Origin: Bos javanicus
Taxonomy: Eukaryota; Chordata; Mammalia; Artiodactyla; Bovidae
Assembly: GCF_032452875.1 (NCBI RefSeq)
Contig: NW_026894324.1
Location: forward strand, 1 to 64,000
Direction: 5' to 3'
DNA: 64,000 bases
Shown: one piece after another, positions 25,830 to 39,261 of the stretch
Position numbering within the stretch: the stretch's first letter is position 1
Layout of the letters: each line of letters starts with the position of its first letter
Translations under genes and position numbers: made by a program
Notes under the pieces: generated by a model
Databases searched by the model: none
Told to the model about the DNA's origin: nothing
The model's input: the letters and a program-made list of their open reading frames with translations, nothing else

Positions 25830-26096
25830 GGGCCTGCTGAGCTGCGTGATTACTGTCTGCTCATCTGCTTGACAATTGCCAGCTGAGCTGCACGATTCCT
25901 GCCTGTCATCTGCTTGACAATTGACAGCTGTGCTGCGTAATTCCTGCCTGCTCAGCTGCTTGATTATTGCCAGCTGAGCAGCATGATTCCTCACAGCTGA
26001 GTTCCATGATTATTGCCTGCTGACTGTATGATTCGTGCCTACTCAGCTCTTTGTTTATTGCCTCCAGAGGCACATGATCAGTGTATGATAGCAAAC
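25830..26096 (+). repeat. Diverged block 16 (class A)
   Basis: 267 bp with the same alleles as block 14 (TTGACAGCTG, CACAGCTGAG, GACTGTATG, flank CAGAGCC). It lies 3,242 bp from block 14. Confidence 0.93.
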
Positions 26097-27171
26097 ATGA
26101 TCAGTGCATGATCAGTCACATGATCAGAGCCATTAAGTCACGTGATCACTACATGATAGTCATGTGATCAGTCCATGCTCAGTCACGGTATCAGTGCATG
26201 ATCAGCCACGTGATCAGTGCATGATCAGCCAGGTGATCAGTTCATGATAGCTATGTGATCAGTGCATGATTTGTCACGTGATCTGTGCATGACCAGGCAG
26301 GTGATCAGTGCATGATCAGTCACGTGATCAGTGCATGATCAGTCACGTGATCAGTGCATGATCAGTCACGTGATCAGTGCATGATCAGCCACGTGATCAG
26401 TGCATGATCAGCCACATGATCAGTGCATGATCAATTACGTGATCAGTGCATGATCAGTCACGTGACCAGTATATGGTAGCTACGTGATCATTGCATGATC
26501 AGCCACGTGAGCAGTGCATGATAGCCACGTGATCAGTGCATGATCAGTCACGTGATCAGTGCATGATCACTCACGTGAACAGTGCATGATAAGTCACGTG
26601 ATCAGTGCATGATCAATTACGTGATCAGTGCATGATCACTCACGTGACCAGTACATGGTAGCTACGTGATCATTGCATGATCAGCCACGTGAGCAGTGCA
26701 TGATAGCCACGTGATCAGTGCATGATCAGTCGCATGATCAGTGTATGATCATCCGGGTGATCAGTGCATGGGCAGTCATGTGATCAGTGCATGATATAGA
26801 CGTGATCAGTGCATGATCAGTCACGTGATCAGTGTATGATCAACCACGTGATCAGTGCATGATAGCCAGTTAATGAGTGCATGATAGCCAGATGATCAGT
26901 GCATGATCAGTCACGTGATCAGTGTATGATCAGCCAAGTAATCAGTGCATGATAGCCACTGATCAGTGCATGATCAGCCACGTGATCAGTGCATGATCAG
27001 TTACGTGAGCAGTGTATGATCAGCCACGTGATCAGTGCATGGTCAGACACGTGAACAGTGTATGATCAGCCACGTGATCAGTGCATGATAGCCACGTGAT
27101 CAGTGCATGATCAGTCACGTGATCAGTGTATGATCAGCCACGTGAACAGTGCATGCTCAGTCACGTGATCT
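26097..27171 (+). repeat. Array segment with T-type leader
   Basis: Near copy of 22855-23901. It has the same GATCATCCGGGTG, GATCAACCACG (26839) and GCCAGTTAATGAG landmarks, and is 28 bp longer, about one extra unit plus a few filled-in bases. Confidence 0.94.
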
Positions 27172-27438
27172 GGGCCTGCTGAGCTGCGTGATTACTGTCT
27201 GCTCATCTGCTTGACAATTGCCAGCTGAGCTGCACGATTCCTGCCTGTCATCTGCTTGACAATTATCAGCTGTGCTGCGTAATTCCTGCCTGCTCAGCTG
27301 CTTGATTATTGCCAGCTGAGCAGCATGATTCCTCACACCTGAGTTCCATGATTATTGCCTGCTGACTGTTTGATTCGTGCCTACTCAGCTCTTTGTTTAT
27401 TGCCTCCAGAGGCACATGATCAGTGTATGATAGCAAAC
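27172..27438 (+). repeat. Diverged block 17 (T junction)
   Basis: 267 bp. First copy with allele TTATCAGCTG in unit 5. CACACCTGAG, GACTGTTTG. Confidence 0.93.
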
Positions 27439-30438
27439 ATGATCAGCGCATGATCAGTCACATGATCAGCGCCATTAAGTCACGTGATCACTACATGATA
27501 GTCATGTGATCAGTCCATGCTCAGTCACGGTATCAGTGCATGATCAGCCACGTGATCAGTGCATGATCAGCCAGGTGATCAGTTCATGATAGCTATGTGA
27601 TCAGTTCATGATTTGTCACGTGATCTGTGCATGACCAGGCAGGTGATCAGTGTATGATCAGCCACGTGATCAGTGCATGATAGCCACGTGATCAGTGCAT
27701 GATCAGTCACCTGATGGGTGTATGATCAGTCACGTGACCGGTACATGGTAGCTACATGATCATTGCATGATCAGCCACGTGAGTAGTGCATGATAGCCAC
27801 GTGATCAGTGCATGATCAGTCACGTGATCAGTGCATGATCAGTCACGTGAACAGTGCATGATAAGTCACGTGATCAGTGCATGATCAGCCACGTGATCAG
27901 TGCATGATCAGTCACGTGATCAGTGCATGATCATCACGTGATCAGTGCATGATCAGTCACGTGATCAGTGCATGATATAGACGTGATCAGTGCATGATCA
28001 GTCACGTGATCAGTGCATGATAGCCACGTGATCAGTGCATGATCAGTCACGTGATCAGTGCATGATCAGTCACGTGATCAGTGCATGATAGCTACGTGAT
28101 CAGTGCATGATCAGCCACGTGATCAGTGCATGATAGCCACGTGATCAGTGCATGATAGTCACGTGATCAGTGCATGATCAGTCACGTGATCAGTGCATGA
28201 TCATCCACGTGATCAGTGCATGATCAGCCACGTGATCAGTGCATGATAGCCACGTGATCAGTGCATGATCAGTCACGTGATCAGTGCATGATCAGGCACG
28301 TGATCAGTGCATGATCAGCCACGTGATCAGTGCATGATAGCCACGTGATCAGTGCATGATCAGTCACGTGATCAGTGCATGATCAGTCACTGACAGTGCA
28401 TGGTAGCTACGTGATCAGTGCATGATCAGCCACGTGATAGTGCATGATAGCCACGTGATCAGTGCATGATCAGTCACGTGATCAGTGCATGATCAGTCAT
28501 GTGATCAGTGCATGATCAGCCACGTGATCAGTGCATGATCAGCCACGTGATCAGTGCATGATAGCCACGTGATCAGTGCATGATCAGTCACGTGATCAGT
28601 GCATGATCAGTCACGTGATCAGTGCATGATCAGCCACGTGATCAGTGCATGATCAGCCACGTGATCAGTGCATGATCAATTACGTGATCAGTGCATGATC
28701 AGTCACGTGATCAGTATATGGTAGCTACGTGATCATTGCATGATCAGCCACGTGATCAGTGCATGATAGCCACGTGATCAGTGCATGATCAGTCACGTGA
28801 TCAGTGCATGATCAGTCACGTGACAGTGCATGATCAGTCACGTGATCAGTGCATGATCAGTTACGTGATCAGTGCATGATCAGTCACGTGATCAGTGCAT
28901 GATAGCTACGTGATCAGTGCATGATCAGCCACGTGATCAGTGCATGATAGCCACGTGATCAGTGCATGATCAGCCACGTGATCAGTGCATGATAGCCACG
29001 TGATCAGTGCATGATCAGTCACGTGATCATGTGTGATCAGCCACGTGATCAGTGCATGATCAGCCACGTGATCAGTGCATGATCAGTCACGTGATCAGTG
29101 CATGATCAGTCACGTGATCAGTGCATGATAGCTACGTGATCAGTGCATGATCAGCCACGTGATCAGTGCATGATAGCCACGTGATCAGTGCATGATCAGT
29201 CACGTGATCAGTGCATGATCAGTCACGTGATCAGTGCATGAAGTCACGTGATCAGTGCATGATAGTCACGTGATCAGTGCATGATCAGTCACGTGATCAG
29301 TGCATGATCAGCCACGTGATCAGTGCATGATCAGCCACGTGATCAGTGCATGATAGCCACGTGATCAGTGCATGATCAGTCACGTGATCAGTGCATGATC
29401 AGCCACGTGATCAGTGCATGATCAGTCACGTGATCAGTGCATGATCAGTCACGTGATCAGTGCATGATCAGTCACGTGATCAGTGCATGATCAGCCACGT
29501 GATCAGTGCATGATCAGCCACGTGATCAGTGCATGATCAGCCACGTGATCAGTGCATGATCAGTCACGTGATCAGTGCATGATCAGCCACGTGATCAGTG
29601 CATGATCAGTCACGTGATCAGTGCATGATCAGTCACGTGATCAGTGCATGATCAGCCACGTGATCAGTGCATGATCAGCCACGTGATCAGTGCATGATCA
29701 ATCACGTGATCAGTGCATGATCAGTCACGTGATCAGTACATGGTAGCTACGTGATCATTGCATGATCAGCCACGTGATCAGTGCATGATAGCCACGTGAT
29801 CAGTGCATGATCAGTCACGTGATCAGTGCATGATCACTCACGTGATCAGTGCATGATAAGTCACGTGATCAGTGCATGATCAATTACGTGATCAGTGCAT
29901 GATCAGTCACGTGACCAGTACATGGTAGCTACGTGATCATTGCATGATCAGCCACGTGAGCAGTGCATGATAGCCACGTGATCAGTGCATGATCAGTCAC
30001 ATGATCAGTGTATGATCATCCGGGTGATCAGTGCATGGGCAGTCATGTGATCAGTGCATGATATAGACGTGATCAGTGCATGATCAGTCTCGTGATCAGT
30101 GTATGATCAGCCACGTGATCAGTGCATGATAGCCAGTTAATGAGTGCATGATAGCCAGATGATCAGTGCATGATCAGTCACGTGATCAGTGTATGATCAG
30201 CCACGTGATCAGTGCATGATAGCCACTGATCAGTGCATGATCAGCCACGTGATCAGTGCATGATCAGTTACGTGAGCAGTGTATGATCAGCCACGTGATC
30301 AGTGCATGGTCAGACACGTGAACAGTGTATGATCAGCCACGTGATCAGTGCATGATAGCCACGTGATCAGTGCATGATCAGTCACGTGATCAGTGTATGA
30401 TCAGCCACGTGAACAGTGCATGCTCAGTCACGTGATCT
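27439..30438 (+). repeat. Longest block-free array segment
   Basis: 3.0 kb. Flank type 1 and CACCTGATGGGTG near 27708, then more than 2 kb of nearly uniform units. Private marks: CAGTCACTGACAG near 28384, GATCATGTGTGATC near 29026 and CATGAAGTCACG near 29238. All three recur about 11.83 kb downstream. A T-type leader (30.0-30.4 kb) leads into block 18. Confidence 0.95.
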
Positions 30439-30705
30439 GGGCCTGCTGAGCTGCGTGATTACTGTCTGCTCATCTGCTTGACAATTGCCAGCTGAGCTGC
30501 ACGATTCCTGCCTGTCATCTGCTTGACAATTATCAGCTGTGCTGCGTAATTCCTGCCTGCTCAGCTGCTTGATTATTGCCAGCTGAGCAGCATGATTCCT
30601 CACACCTGAGTTCCATGATTATTGCCTGCTGACTGTTTGATTCGTGCCTACTCAGCTCTTTGTTTATTGCCTCCAGAGGCACATGATCAGTGTATGATAG
30701 CAAAC
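30439..30705 (+). repeat. Diverged block 18 (T junction)
   Basis: 267 bp, allele TTATCAGCTG, CACACCTGAG, CAGCGCATG flank. Same alleles as block 17, so two T blocks follow each other. Confidence 0.93.
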
Positions 30706-32299
30706 ATGATCAGCGCATGATCAGTCACATGATCAGCGCCATTAAGTCACGTGATCACTACATGATAGTCATGTGATCAGTCCATGCTCAGTCACGGTAT
30801 CAGTGCATGATCAGCCACGTGATCAGTGCATGATCTGTCACATGATCAGTGTATGATCATCCACGTGATCAGTGCATGGGCAGTCATGTGATCAGTGCAT
30901 GATATAGGCGTGATCAGTGCATGATCAGTCACGTGATCAGTGCATGATAGCCACGTGATCAGTGCATGATCAGTCACCTGATGGGTGTATGATCAGTCAC
31001 GTGACCTGTACATGGTAGCTACATGATCATTGCATGATCAGCCACGTGAGTAGTGCATGATAGCCACGTGATCAGTGCATGATCAGTCACGTGATCAGTG
31101 CATGATCAGTCATGTGATCAGTGCATGATCAGGCACGTGATCAGTGCATGATCAGCCACGTGATCAGTGCATGATAGCCACGTGATCAGTGCATGATCAG
31201 TCACGTGATCAGTGCATGATCAGTCACGTGATCAGTGCATGATCAGCCACGTGATCAGTGCATGATCAGTCACGTGATCAGTATATGTAGCTATGTGATC
31301 ATTGCATGACAGCCACGTGATCAGTGCATGATAGCCACGTGATCAGTGCATGATCAGTTACGTGATCAGTGTATGATCAGCCACGTGATCAGTGCATGAT
31401 GCCACGTGATCAGTGCATGATAGTCACGTGATCAGTGCATGATCAGCCACGTGATCAGTGCATGATCAGCCACGTGATCAGTGCATGATAGCCACGTGAT
31501 CAGTGCATGATCAGTCACGTGATCAGTGCATGATCAGTCACGTGATCAGTGCATGATCAGCCACGTGATCAGTGCATGATCAGCCACGTGATCAGTGCAT
31601 GATCAGTCACGTGATCAGTGCATGATCAGTCACGTGATCAGTGCATGATCAGCCACGTGATCAGTGCATGATCAGCCACGTGATCAGTGCATGATCAATT
31701 ACGTGATCAGTGCATGATCAGTCACGTGACCAGTACATGGTAGCTACGTGATCATTGCATGATCAGCCACGTGAGCAGTGCATGATAGCCACGTGATCAG
31801 TGCATGATCAGTCACGTGATCAGTGCATGATCAGTCACGTGAACAGTGCATGATCAGTCACGTGATCAGTGCATGATCAGTCACGTGACCAGTACATGGT
31901 AGCTACGTGATCATTGCATGATCAGCCACGTGAGCAGTGCATGATAGCCACGTGATCAGTGCATGATCAGTCACGTGATCAGTGTATGATCAGCCACGTG
32001 ATCAGTGCATGATAGTCACGTGATCAGTGCATGATATAGACGTGATCAGTGCATGATCAGTCACGTGATCAGTGCATGATCAGCCACGTGATCAGTGCAT
32101 GATAGCCACGTGATCAGTGCATGATCAGTTACGTGAGCAGTGTATGATCAGCCACGTGATCAGTGCATGGTCAGACACGTGAACAGTGTATGATCAGCCA
32201 CGTGATCAGTGCATGATAGCCACGTGATCAGTGCATGATCAGTCACGTGATCAGTGTATGATCAGCCACGTGAACAGTGCATGCTCAGTCACGTGATCA
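30706..32299 (+). repeat. Conserved flank plus 23-bp array
   Basis: Flank type 2 (GATCTGTCACATG, GGGCAGTCATG, GATATAGGCG), CACCTGATGGGTG near 30973. It closely parallels 18895-20483 in order and length. Confidence 0.94.
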
Positions 32300-32566
32300 G
32301 GGCCTGCTGAGCTGCGTGATTACTGTCTGCTCATCTGCTTGACAATTGCCAGCTGAGCTGCACGATTCCTGCCTGTCATCTGCTTGACAATTGTCAGCTG
32401 TGCTGCGTAATTCCTGCCTGCTCAGCTGCTTGATTATTGCCAGCTGAGCAGCATGATTCCTCACACCTGAGTTCCATGATTATTGCCTGCTGACTGTTTG
32501 ATTCGTGCCTACTCAGCTCTTTGTTTATTGCCTCCAGAGGCACATGATCAGTGTATGATAGCAAAC
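32300..32566 (+). repeat. Diverged block 19 (A junction)
   Basis: 267 bp, allele TTGTCAGCTG, CACACCTGAG: an A junction on a body otherwise like T blocks, as in blocks 10 and 13. Confidence 0.92.
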
Positions 32567-34408
32567 ATGATCAGCGCATGATCAGTCACATGATCAGCGC
32601 CATTAAGTCACGTGATCACTACATGATAGTCATGTGATCAGTCCATGCTCAGTCACGGTATCAGTGCATGATCAGCCACGTGATCAGTGCATGATCAGTC
32701 ACATGATCAGTGTATGATCATCCACGTGATCAGTGCATGGGCAGTCATGTGATCAGTGCATGATATAGACGTGATCAGTGCATGATCAGTCACGTGATCA
32801 GTGCATGATAGCCACGTGATCAGTGCATGATCAGTCACCTGATGGGTGTATGATCAGTCACGTGACCTGTACATGGTAGCTACATGATCATTGCATGATC
32901 AGCCACGTGAGTAGTGCATGATAGCCACGTGATCAGTGCATGATCAGTCACGTGATCAGTGCATGATCAGTCATGTGATCAGTGCATGATCAGTCACGTG
33001 ATCAGTGCATGATCAGCCACGTGATCAGTGCATGATAGCCACGTGATCAGTGCATGATCAGTCACGTGATCAGTGCATGATCAGTCACGTGATCAGTGCA
33101 TGATCAGCCACGTGATCAGTGCATGATCAGTCACGTGATCAGTATATGTAGCTATGTGATCATTGCATGATCAGCCACGTGATCAGTGCATGATAGCCAC
33201 GTGATCAGTGCATGATCAGTTACGTGATCAGTGCATGATCAGCCACGTGATCAGTGCATGATGCCACGTGATCAGTGCATGATCATGTCATGTGATCAGT
33301 GTGTGATCAGCCACGTGATCAGTGCATGTAGCCACGTGATCAGTGCATGATCAGTCACGTGATCAGTGCATGATCAGCCACGTGATCAGTGCATGATCAG
33401 TCACGTGATCAGTGCATGATCAGCCACGTGATCAGTGCATGATCAGTCACGTGATCAGTGCATGATCAGTCACGTGATCAGTGCATGATAGCTACGTGAT
33501 CAGTGCATGATCAGCCACGTGATCAGTGCATGATAGCCACGTGATCAGTGCATGATCAGTCACGTGATCAGTGCATGATCAGTCACGTGATCAGTGCATG
33601 ATCAGTCACGTGATCAGTGCATGATCAGTCACGTGATCAGTGCATGATCAGCCACGTGATCAGTGCATGATCAGCCACGTGATCAGTGCATGATCAGCCA
33701 CGTGATCAGTGCATGATCAGTCACGTGATCAGTGCATGATAGCTACGTGATCAGTGCATGATCAGCCACGTGATCAGTGCATGATAGCCACGTGATCAGT
33801 GCATGATCAGTCACGTGATCAGTGCATGATCAGTCACGTGACCAGTACATGGTAGCTACGTGATCGTGCATGATCAGCCACGTGATCAGTGCATGATAGC
33901 CACGTGATCAGTGCATGATCAGTCACGTGATCAGTGCATGATCAGTCACGTGAACAGTGCATGATCATTTACGTGATCTGTGCATGATCAGTCACGTGAC
34001 CAGTATATGGTAGCTATGTGATCATTCCATGACGAGCCACGTGAGCAGTGCATGATAGCCACGTGATGTGTGCATGATCAGTTACGTGAGCAGTATGATC
34101 AGCCACGTGATCAGTGCATGAGTGCCACGTGATCAGTGCATGATATGTCACGTGACAGGTGTGTGATCAGCCACGTGAACAGTGCATGTTCAGCCACGTG
34201 ATCAGTGCATGATAGCCACGTGATCAGTGCATGATCAGTTACGTGAGCAGTGTATGATCAGCCACGTGATCAGTGCATGGTCAGACACGTGAACAGTGTA
34301 TGATCAGCCACGTGATCAGTGCATGATATCCAAGTGATCAGTGCATGATCATCACGTGATCAGTGTATGATCAGCCACGTGAACAGTGCATGCTCAGTCA
34401 CGTGATCA
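32567..34408 (+). repeat. Conserved flank, array, A-type leader
   Basis: Flank type 2, canonical units, then the A-type leader (GATCATTCCATGACGAG near 34019, GATATCCAAGTG near 34324). Parallels 20751-22587 (1,842 versus 1,837 bp). Confidence 0.94.
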
Positions 34409-34675
34409 GGGCCTGCTGAGCTGCGTGATTACTGTCTGCTCATCTGCTTGACAATTGCCAGCTGAGCTGCACGATTCCTGCCTGTCATCTGCTTGACAAT
34501 TGACAGCTGTGCTGCGTAATTCCTGCCTGCTCAGCTGCTTGATTATTGCCAGCTGAGCAGCATGATTCCTCACAGCTGAGTTCCATGATTATTGCCTGCT
34601 GACTGTATGATTCGTGCCTACTCAGCTCTTTGTTTATTGCCTCCAGAGGCACATGATCAGTGTATGATAGCAAAC
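34409..34675 (+). repeat. Diverged block 20 (class A)
   Basis: 267 bp. Allele TTGACAGCTG, CACAGCTGAG and GACTGTATG as in blocks 14 and 16, but the flank is the common CAGCGCC. It lies 11,821 bp from block 14. Confidence 0.93.
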
Positions 34676-35726
34676 ATGATCAGTGCATGATCAGTCACAT
34701 GATCAGCGCCATTAAGTCACGTGATCACTACATGATAGTCATGTGATCAGTCCATGCTCAGTCACGGTATCAGTGCATGATCAGCCACGTGATCAGTGCA
34801 TGATCAGCCAGGTGATCAGTTCATGATAGCTATGTGATCAGTTCATGATTTGTCACGTGATCAGTGCATGATCAGGCAGGTGATCAGTGCATGATCAGTC
34901 ACGTGATCAGTGCATGATCAGTCACGTGATCAGTGCATGATCAGCCACGTGATCAGTGCATGATCAGCCACGTGATCAGTGCATGATCAATTACGTGATC
35001 AGTGCATGATCAGTCACGTGACCAGTACATGGTAGCTACGTGATCATTGCATGATCAGCCACGTGAGCAGTGCATGATAGCCACGTGATCAGTGCATGAT
35101 CAGTCACGTGATCAGTGCATGATCACTCACGTGAACAGTGCATGATAAGTCACGTGATCAGTGCATGATCAATTACGTGATCAGTGCATGATCACTCACG
35201 TGACCAGTACATGGTAGCTACGTGATCATTGCATGATCAGCCACGTGAGCAGTGCATGATAGCCACGTGATCAGTGCATGATCAGTCACATGATCAGTGC
35301 ATGATCATCCGGGTGATCAGTGCATGGGCAGTCATGTGATCAGTGCATGATATAGACGTGATCAGTGCATGATCAGTCACGTGATCAGTGCATGATCAGC
35401 CACGTGATCAGTGCATGATAGCCAGTGATCAGTGCATGATAGCCAGTGATCAGTGCATGATCAGTCACGTGATCAGTGCATGATCAGCCACGTGATCAGT
35501 GCATGATAGCCACGTGATCAGTGCATGATCAGCCACGTGATCAGTGCATGATCAGTTACGTGAGCAGTGTATGATCAGCCACGTGATCAGTGCATGGTCA
35601 GACACGTGAACAGTGTATGATCAGCCACGTGATCAGTGCATGATAGCCACGTGATCAGTGCATGATCAGTTACGTGATCAGTGTATGATCAGCCACGTGA
35701 ACAGTGCATGCTCAGTCACGTGATCT
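34676..35726 (+). repeat. Array segment with T-type leader
   Basis: Parallels 22855-23901 in order and length (1,051 versus 1,047 bp). The GCCAGTTAATGAG landmark has been replaced by GCCAGTGATCAG near 35414, nearer to the canonical unit. Confidence 0.94.
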
Positions 35727-35993
35727 GGGCCTGCTGAGCTGCGTGATTACTGTCTGCTCATCTGCTTGACAATTGCCAGCTGAGCTGCACGATTCCTGCC
35801 TGTCATCTGCTTGACAATTGCCAGCTGTGCTGCGTAATTCCTGCCTGCTCAGCTGCTTGATTATTGCCAGCTGAGCAGCATGATTCCTCACACCTGAGTT
35901 CCATGATTATTGCCTGCTGACTGTTTGATTCGTGCCTACTCAGCTCTTTGTTTATTGCCTCCAGAGGCACATGATCAGTGTATGATAGCAAAC
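35727..35993 (+). repeat. Diverged block 21 (T junction)
   Basis: 267 bp, allele TTGCCAGCTG, where its counterpart block 15 has TTGTCAGCTG. CACACCTGAG. Confidence 0.93.
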
Positions 35994-37656
35994 ATGATCA
36001 GCGCATGATCAGTCACATGATCAGCGCCATTAAGTCACGTGATCACTACATGATAGTCATGTGATCAGTCCATGCTCAGTCACGGTATCAGTGCATGATC
36101 AGCCACGTGATCAGTGCATGATCAGCCACGTGATCAGTTCATGATAGCCACGTGATCAGTGCATGATTTGTCACGTGATCAGTGCATGACCAGGCAGGTG
36201 ATCAGTGCATGATCAGCCACGTGATCAGTGCATGATAGCCACGTGATCAGTGCATGATCAGTCACCTGATGGGTGTATGATCAGTCACGTGACCAGTACA
36301 TGGTAGCTACATGATCATTGCATGATCAGCCACGTGAGTAGTGCATGATAGCCACGTGATCAGTGCATGATCAGTCACGTGATCAGTGCATGATCAGTCA
36401 CGTGATCAGTGCATGATAAGTCACGTGATCAGTGCATGATCAGCCACGTGATCAGTGCATGATCAGTCACGTGATCAGTGCATGATAGCTACGTGATCAG
36501 TGCATGATCAGCCACGTGATCAGTGCATGATAGCCACGTGATCAGTGCATGATCAGCCACGTGATCAGTGCATGATCAGCCACGTGATCAGTGCATGATC
36601 AGTCACGTGATCAGTGCATGATCAGCCACGTGATCAGTGCATGATCAGCCACGTGATCAGTGCATGATAGCCACGTGATCAGTGCATGATCAGTCACGTG
36701 ATCAGTGCATGATCAGTCACGTGATCAGTGCATGATCAGTCACGTGATCAGTGCATGATCAATTACGTGATCAGTGCATGATCAGTCACGTGACCAGTAC
36801 ATGGTAGCTACGTGATCATTGCATGATCAGCCACGTGATCAGTGCATGATAGCCACGTGATCAGTGCATGATAGCCACGTGATCAGTGCATGATCAGTCA
36901 TGTGATCGTGTGTGATCAGCCACGTGATCAGTGCATGATAGCCACGTGATCAGTGCATGATAGCCACGTGATCAGTGCATGATCAGTCACGTGATACATG
37001 TGTGATCAGCCACGTGATCAGTGCATGATGAGCCACGTGATCAGTGCAGGATCAATTACGTGATCAGTGCATGATCAGTCACGTGACCAGTACATGGTTG
37101 CTACGTGATCGTTGCATGATCAGCCACGTGAGCAGAGCATGATAGCCACGTGATCAGTGCATGATCAGTCACGTGATCAGTACATGATCAGTCACGTGAA
37201 CAGTGCATGATCATTTACGTGATCTGTGCATGATCAGTCACGTGACCAGTATATGGTAGCTACGTGATCATTCCATGACGAGCCACGTGAGCAGTGCATG
37301 ATAGCCACGTGATGTGTGCATGATGAGTTACGTGAGCAGAGTATGATCAGCCACGTGATCAGTGCATGAGTGCCACGTGATCAGTGCATGATATGTCACG
37401 TGACAGGTGTGTGATCAGCCACGTGAACAGTGCATGTTCAGCCACGTGATCAGTGCATGATAGCCACGTGATCAGTGCATGATCAGTTACGTGAGCAGTG
37501 TATGATCAGCCACGTGATCAGTGCATGGTCAGACACGTGAACAGTGTATGATCAGCCACGTGATCAGTGCATGATATCCAAGTGATCAGTGCATGATCAT
37601 CACGTGATCAGTGTATGATCAGCCACGTGAACAGTGCATGCTCAGTCACGTGATCA
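35994..37656 (+). repeat. Conserved flank, array, A-type leader
   Basis: Parallels 24169-25829 (1,663 versus 1,661 bp). Private marks CAGTGCAGGATCAATTACG near 37045 and GAGCAGAGCATG near 37130 recur only near 52424 and 52509. GTAGCTACGTGATCATTCC near 37256 replaces the usual GCTATGTG. Confidence 0.94.
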
Positions 37657-37923
37657 GGGCCTGCTGAGCTGCGTGATTACTGTCTGCTCATCTGCTTGAC
37701 AATTGCCAGCTGAGCTGCACGATTCCTGCCTGTCATCTGCTTGACAATTGCCAGCTGTGCTGCGTAATTCCTGCCTGCTCAGCTGCTTGATTATTGCCAG
37801 CTGAGCAGCATGATTCCTCACAGCTGAGTTCCATGATTATTGCCTGCTGACTGTATGATTCGTGCCTACTCAGCTCTTTGTTTATTGCCTCCAGAGGCAC
37901 ATGATCAGTGTATGATAGCAAAC
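37657..37923 (+). repeat. Diverged block 22 (class A)
   Basis: 267 bp, allele TTGCCAGCTG with CACAGCTGAG and GACTGTATG. Counterpart of block 16. Confidence 0.93.
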
Positions 37924-38996
37924 ATGATCAGTGCATGATCAGTCACATGATCAGCGCCATTAAGTCACGTGATCACTACATGATAGTCATGTGATCAGTC
38001 CATGCTCAGTCACGGTATCAGTGCATGATCAGCCACGTGATCAGTGCATGATCAGCCAGGTGATCAGTTCATGATAGCTATGTGATCAGTGCATGATTTG
38101 TCACGTGATCAGTGCATGATCAGGCAGGTGATCAGTGCATGATCAGTCACGTGATCAGTGCATGATCAGTCACGTGATCAGTGCATGATCAGTCACGTGA
38201 TCAGTGCATGATCAGCCACGTGATCAGTGCATGATCAGCCACGTGATCAGTGCATGATCAATTACGTGATCAGTGCATGATCAGTCACGTGACCAGTATA
38301 TGGTAGCTACGTGATCATTGCATGATCAGCCACGTGAGCAGTGCATGATAGCCACGTGATCAGTGCATGATCAGTCACGTGATCAGTGCATGATCACTCA
38401 CGTGATCAGTGCATGATAAGTCACGTGATCAGTGCATGATCAATTACGTGATCAGTGCATGATCACTCACGTGACCAGTACATGGTAGCTACGTGATCAT
38501 TGCATGATCAGCCACGTGAGCAGTGCATGATAGCCACGTGATCAGTGCATGATCAGTCACATGATCAGTGCATGATCATCCGTGATCAGTGCATGATCAG
38601 TCACGTGATCAGTGCATGATATAGACGTGATCAGTGCATGATCAGTCACGTGATCAGTGCATGATCAGCCACGTGATCAGTGCATGATAGCCAGTTAATG
38701 AGTGCATGATAGCCAGATGATCAGTGCATGATCAGTCACGTGATCAGTGTATGATCAGCCACGTAATCAGTGCATGATAGCCACTGATCAGTGCATGATC
38801 AGCCACGTGATCAGTGCATGATCAGTTACGTGAGCAGTGTATGATCAGCCACGTGATCAGTGCATGGTCAGACACGTGAACAGTGTATGATCAGCCACGT
38901 GATCAGTGCATGATAGCCACGTGATCAGTGCATGATCAGTCACGTGATCAGTGTATGATCAGCCACGTGAACAGTGCATGCTCAGTCACGTGATCT
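37924..38996 (+). repeat. Array segment with T-type leader
   Basis: Counterpart of 26097-27171 (1,073 versus 1,075 bp). It keeps GCCAGTTAATGAG (38691) but has lost the GGG of GATCATCCGGGTG (GATCATCCGTG near 38575). Confidence 0.94.
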
Positions 38997-39261
38997 GGGC
39001 CTGCTGAGCTGCGTGATTACTGTCTGCTCATCTGCTTGACAATTGCCAGCTGAGCTGCACGATTCCTGCCTGTCATCTGCTTGACAATTGCCAGCTGTGC
39101 TGTAATTCCTGCCTGCTCAGCTGCTTGATTATTGCCAGCTGAGCAGCATGATTCCTCACACCTGAGTTCCATGATTATTGCCTGCTGACTGTTTGATTCG
39201 TGCCTACTCAGCTCTTTGTTTATTGCCTCCAGAGGCACATGATCAGTGTATGATAGCAAAC
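38997..39261 (+). repeat. Diverged block 23 (T junction)
   Basis: 265 bp. Two bases are missing in unit 5 (GTGCTGTAATTCC instead of GTGCTGCGTAATTCC). This removes a CpG and extends the spurious minus-strand frame to 80 codons. Confidence 0.92.
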
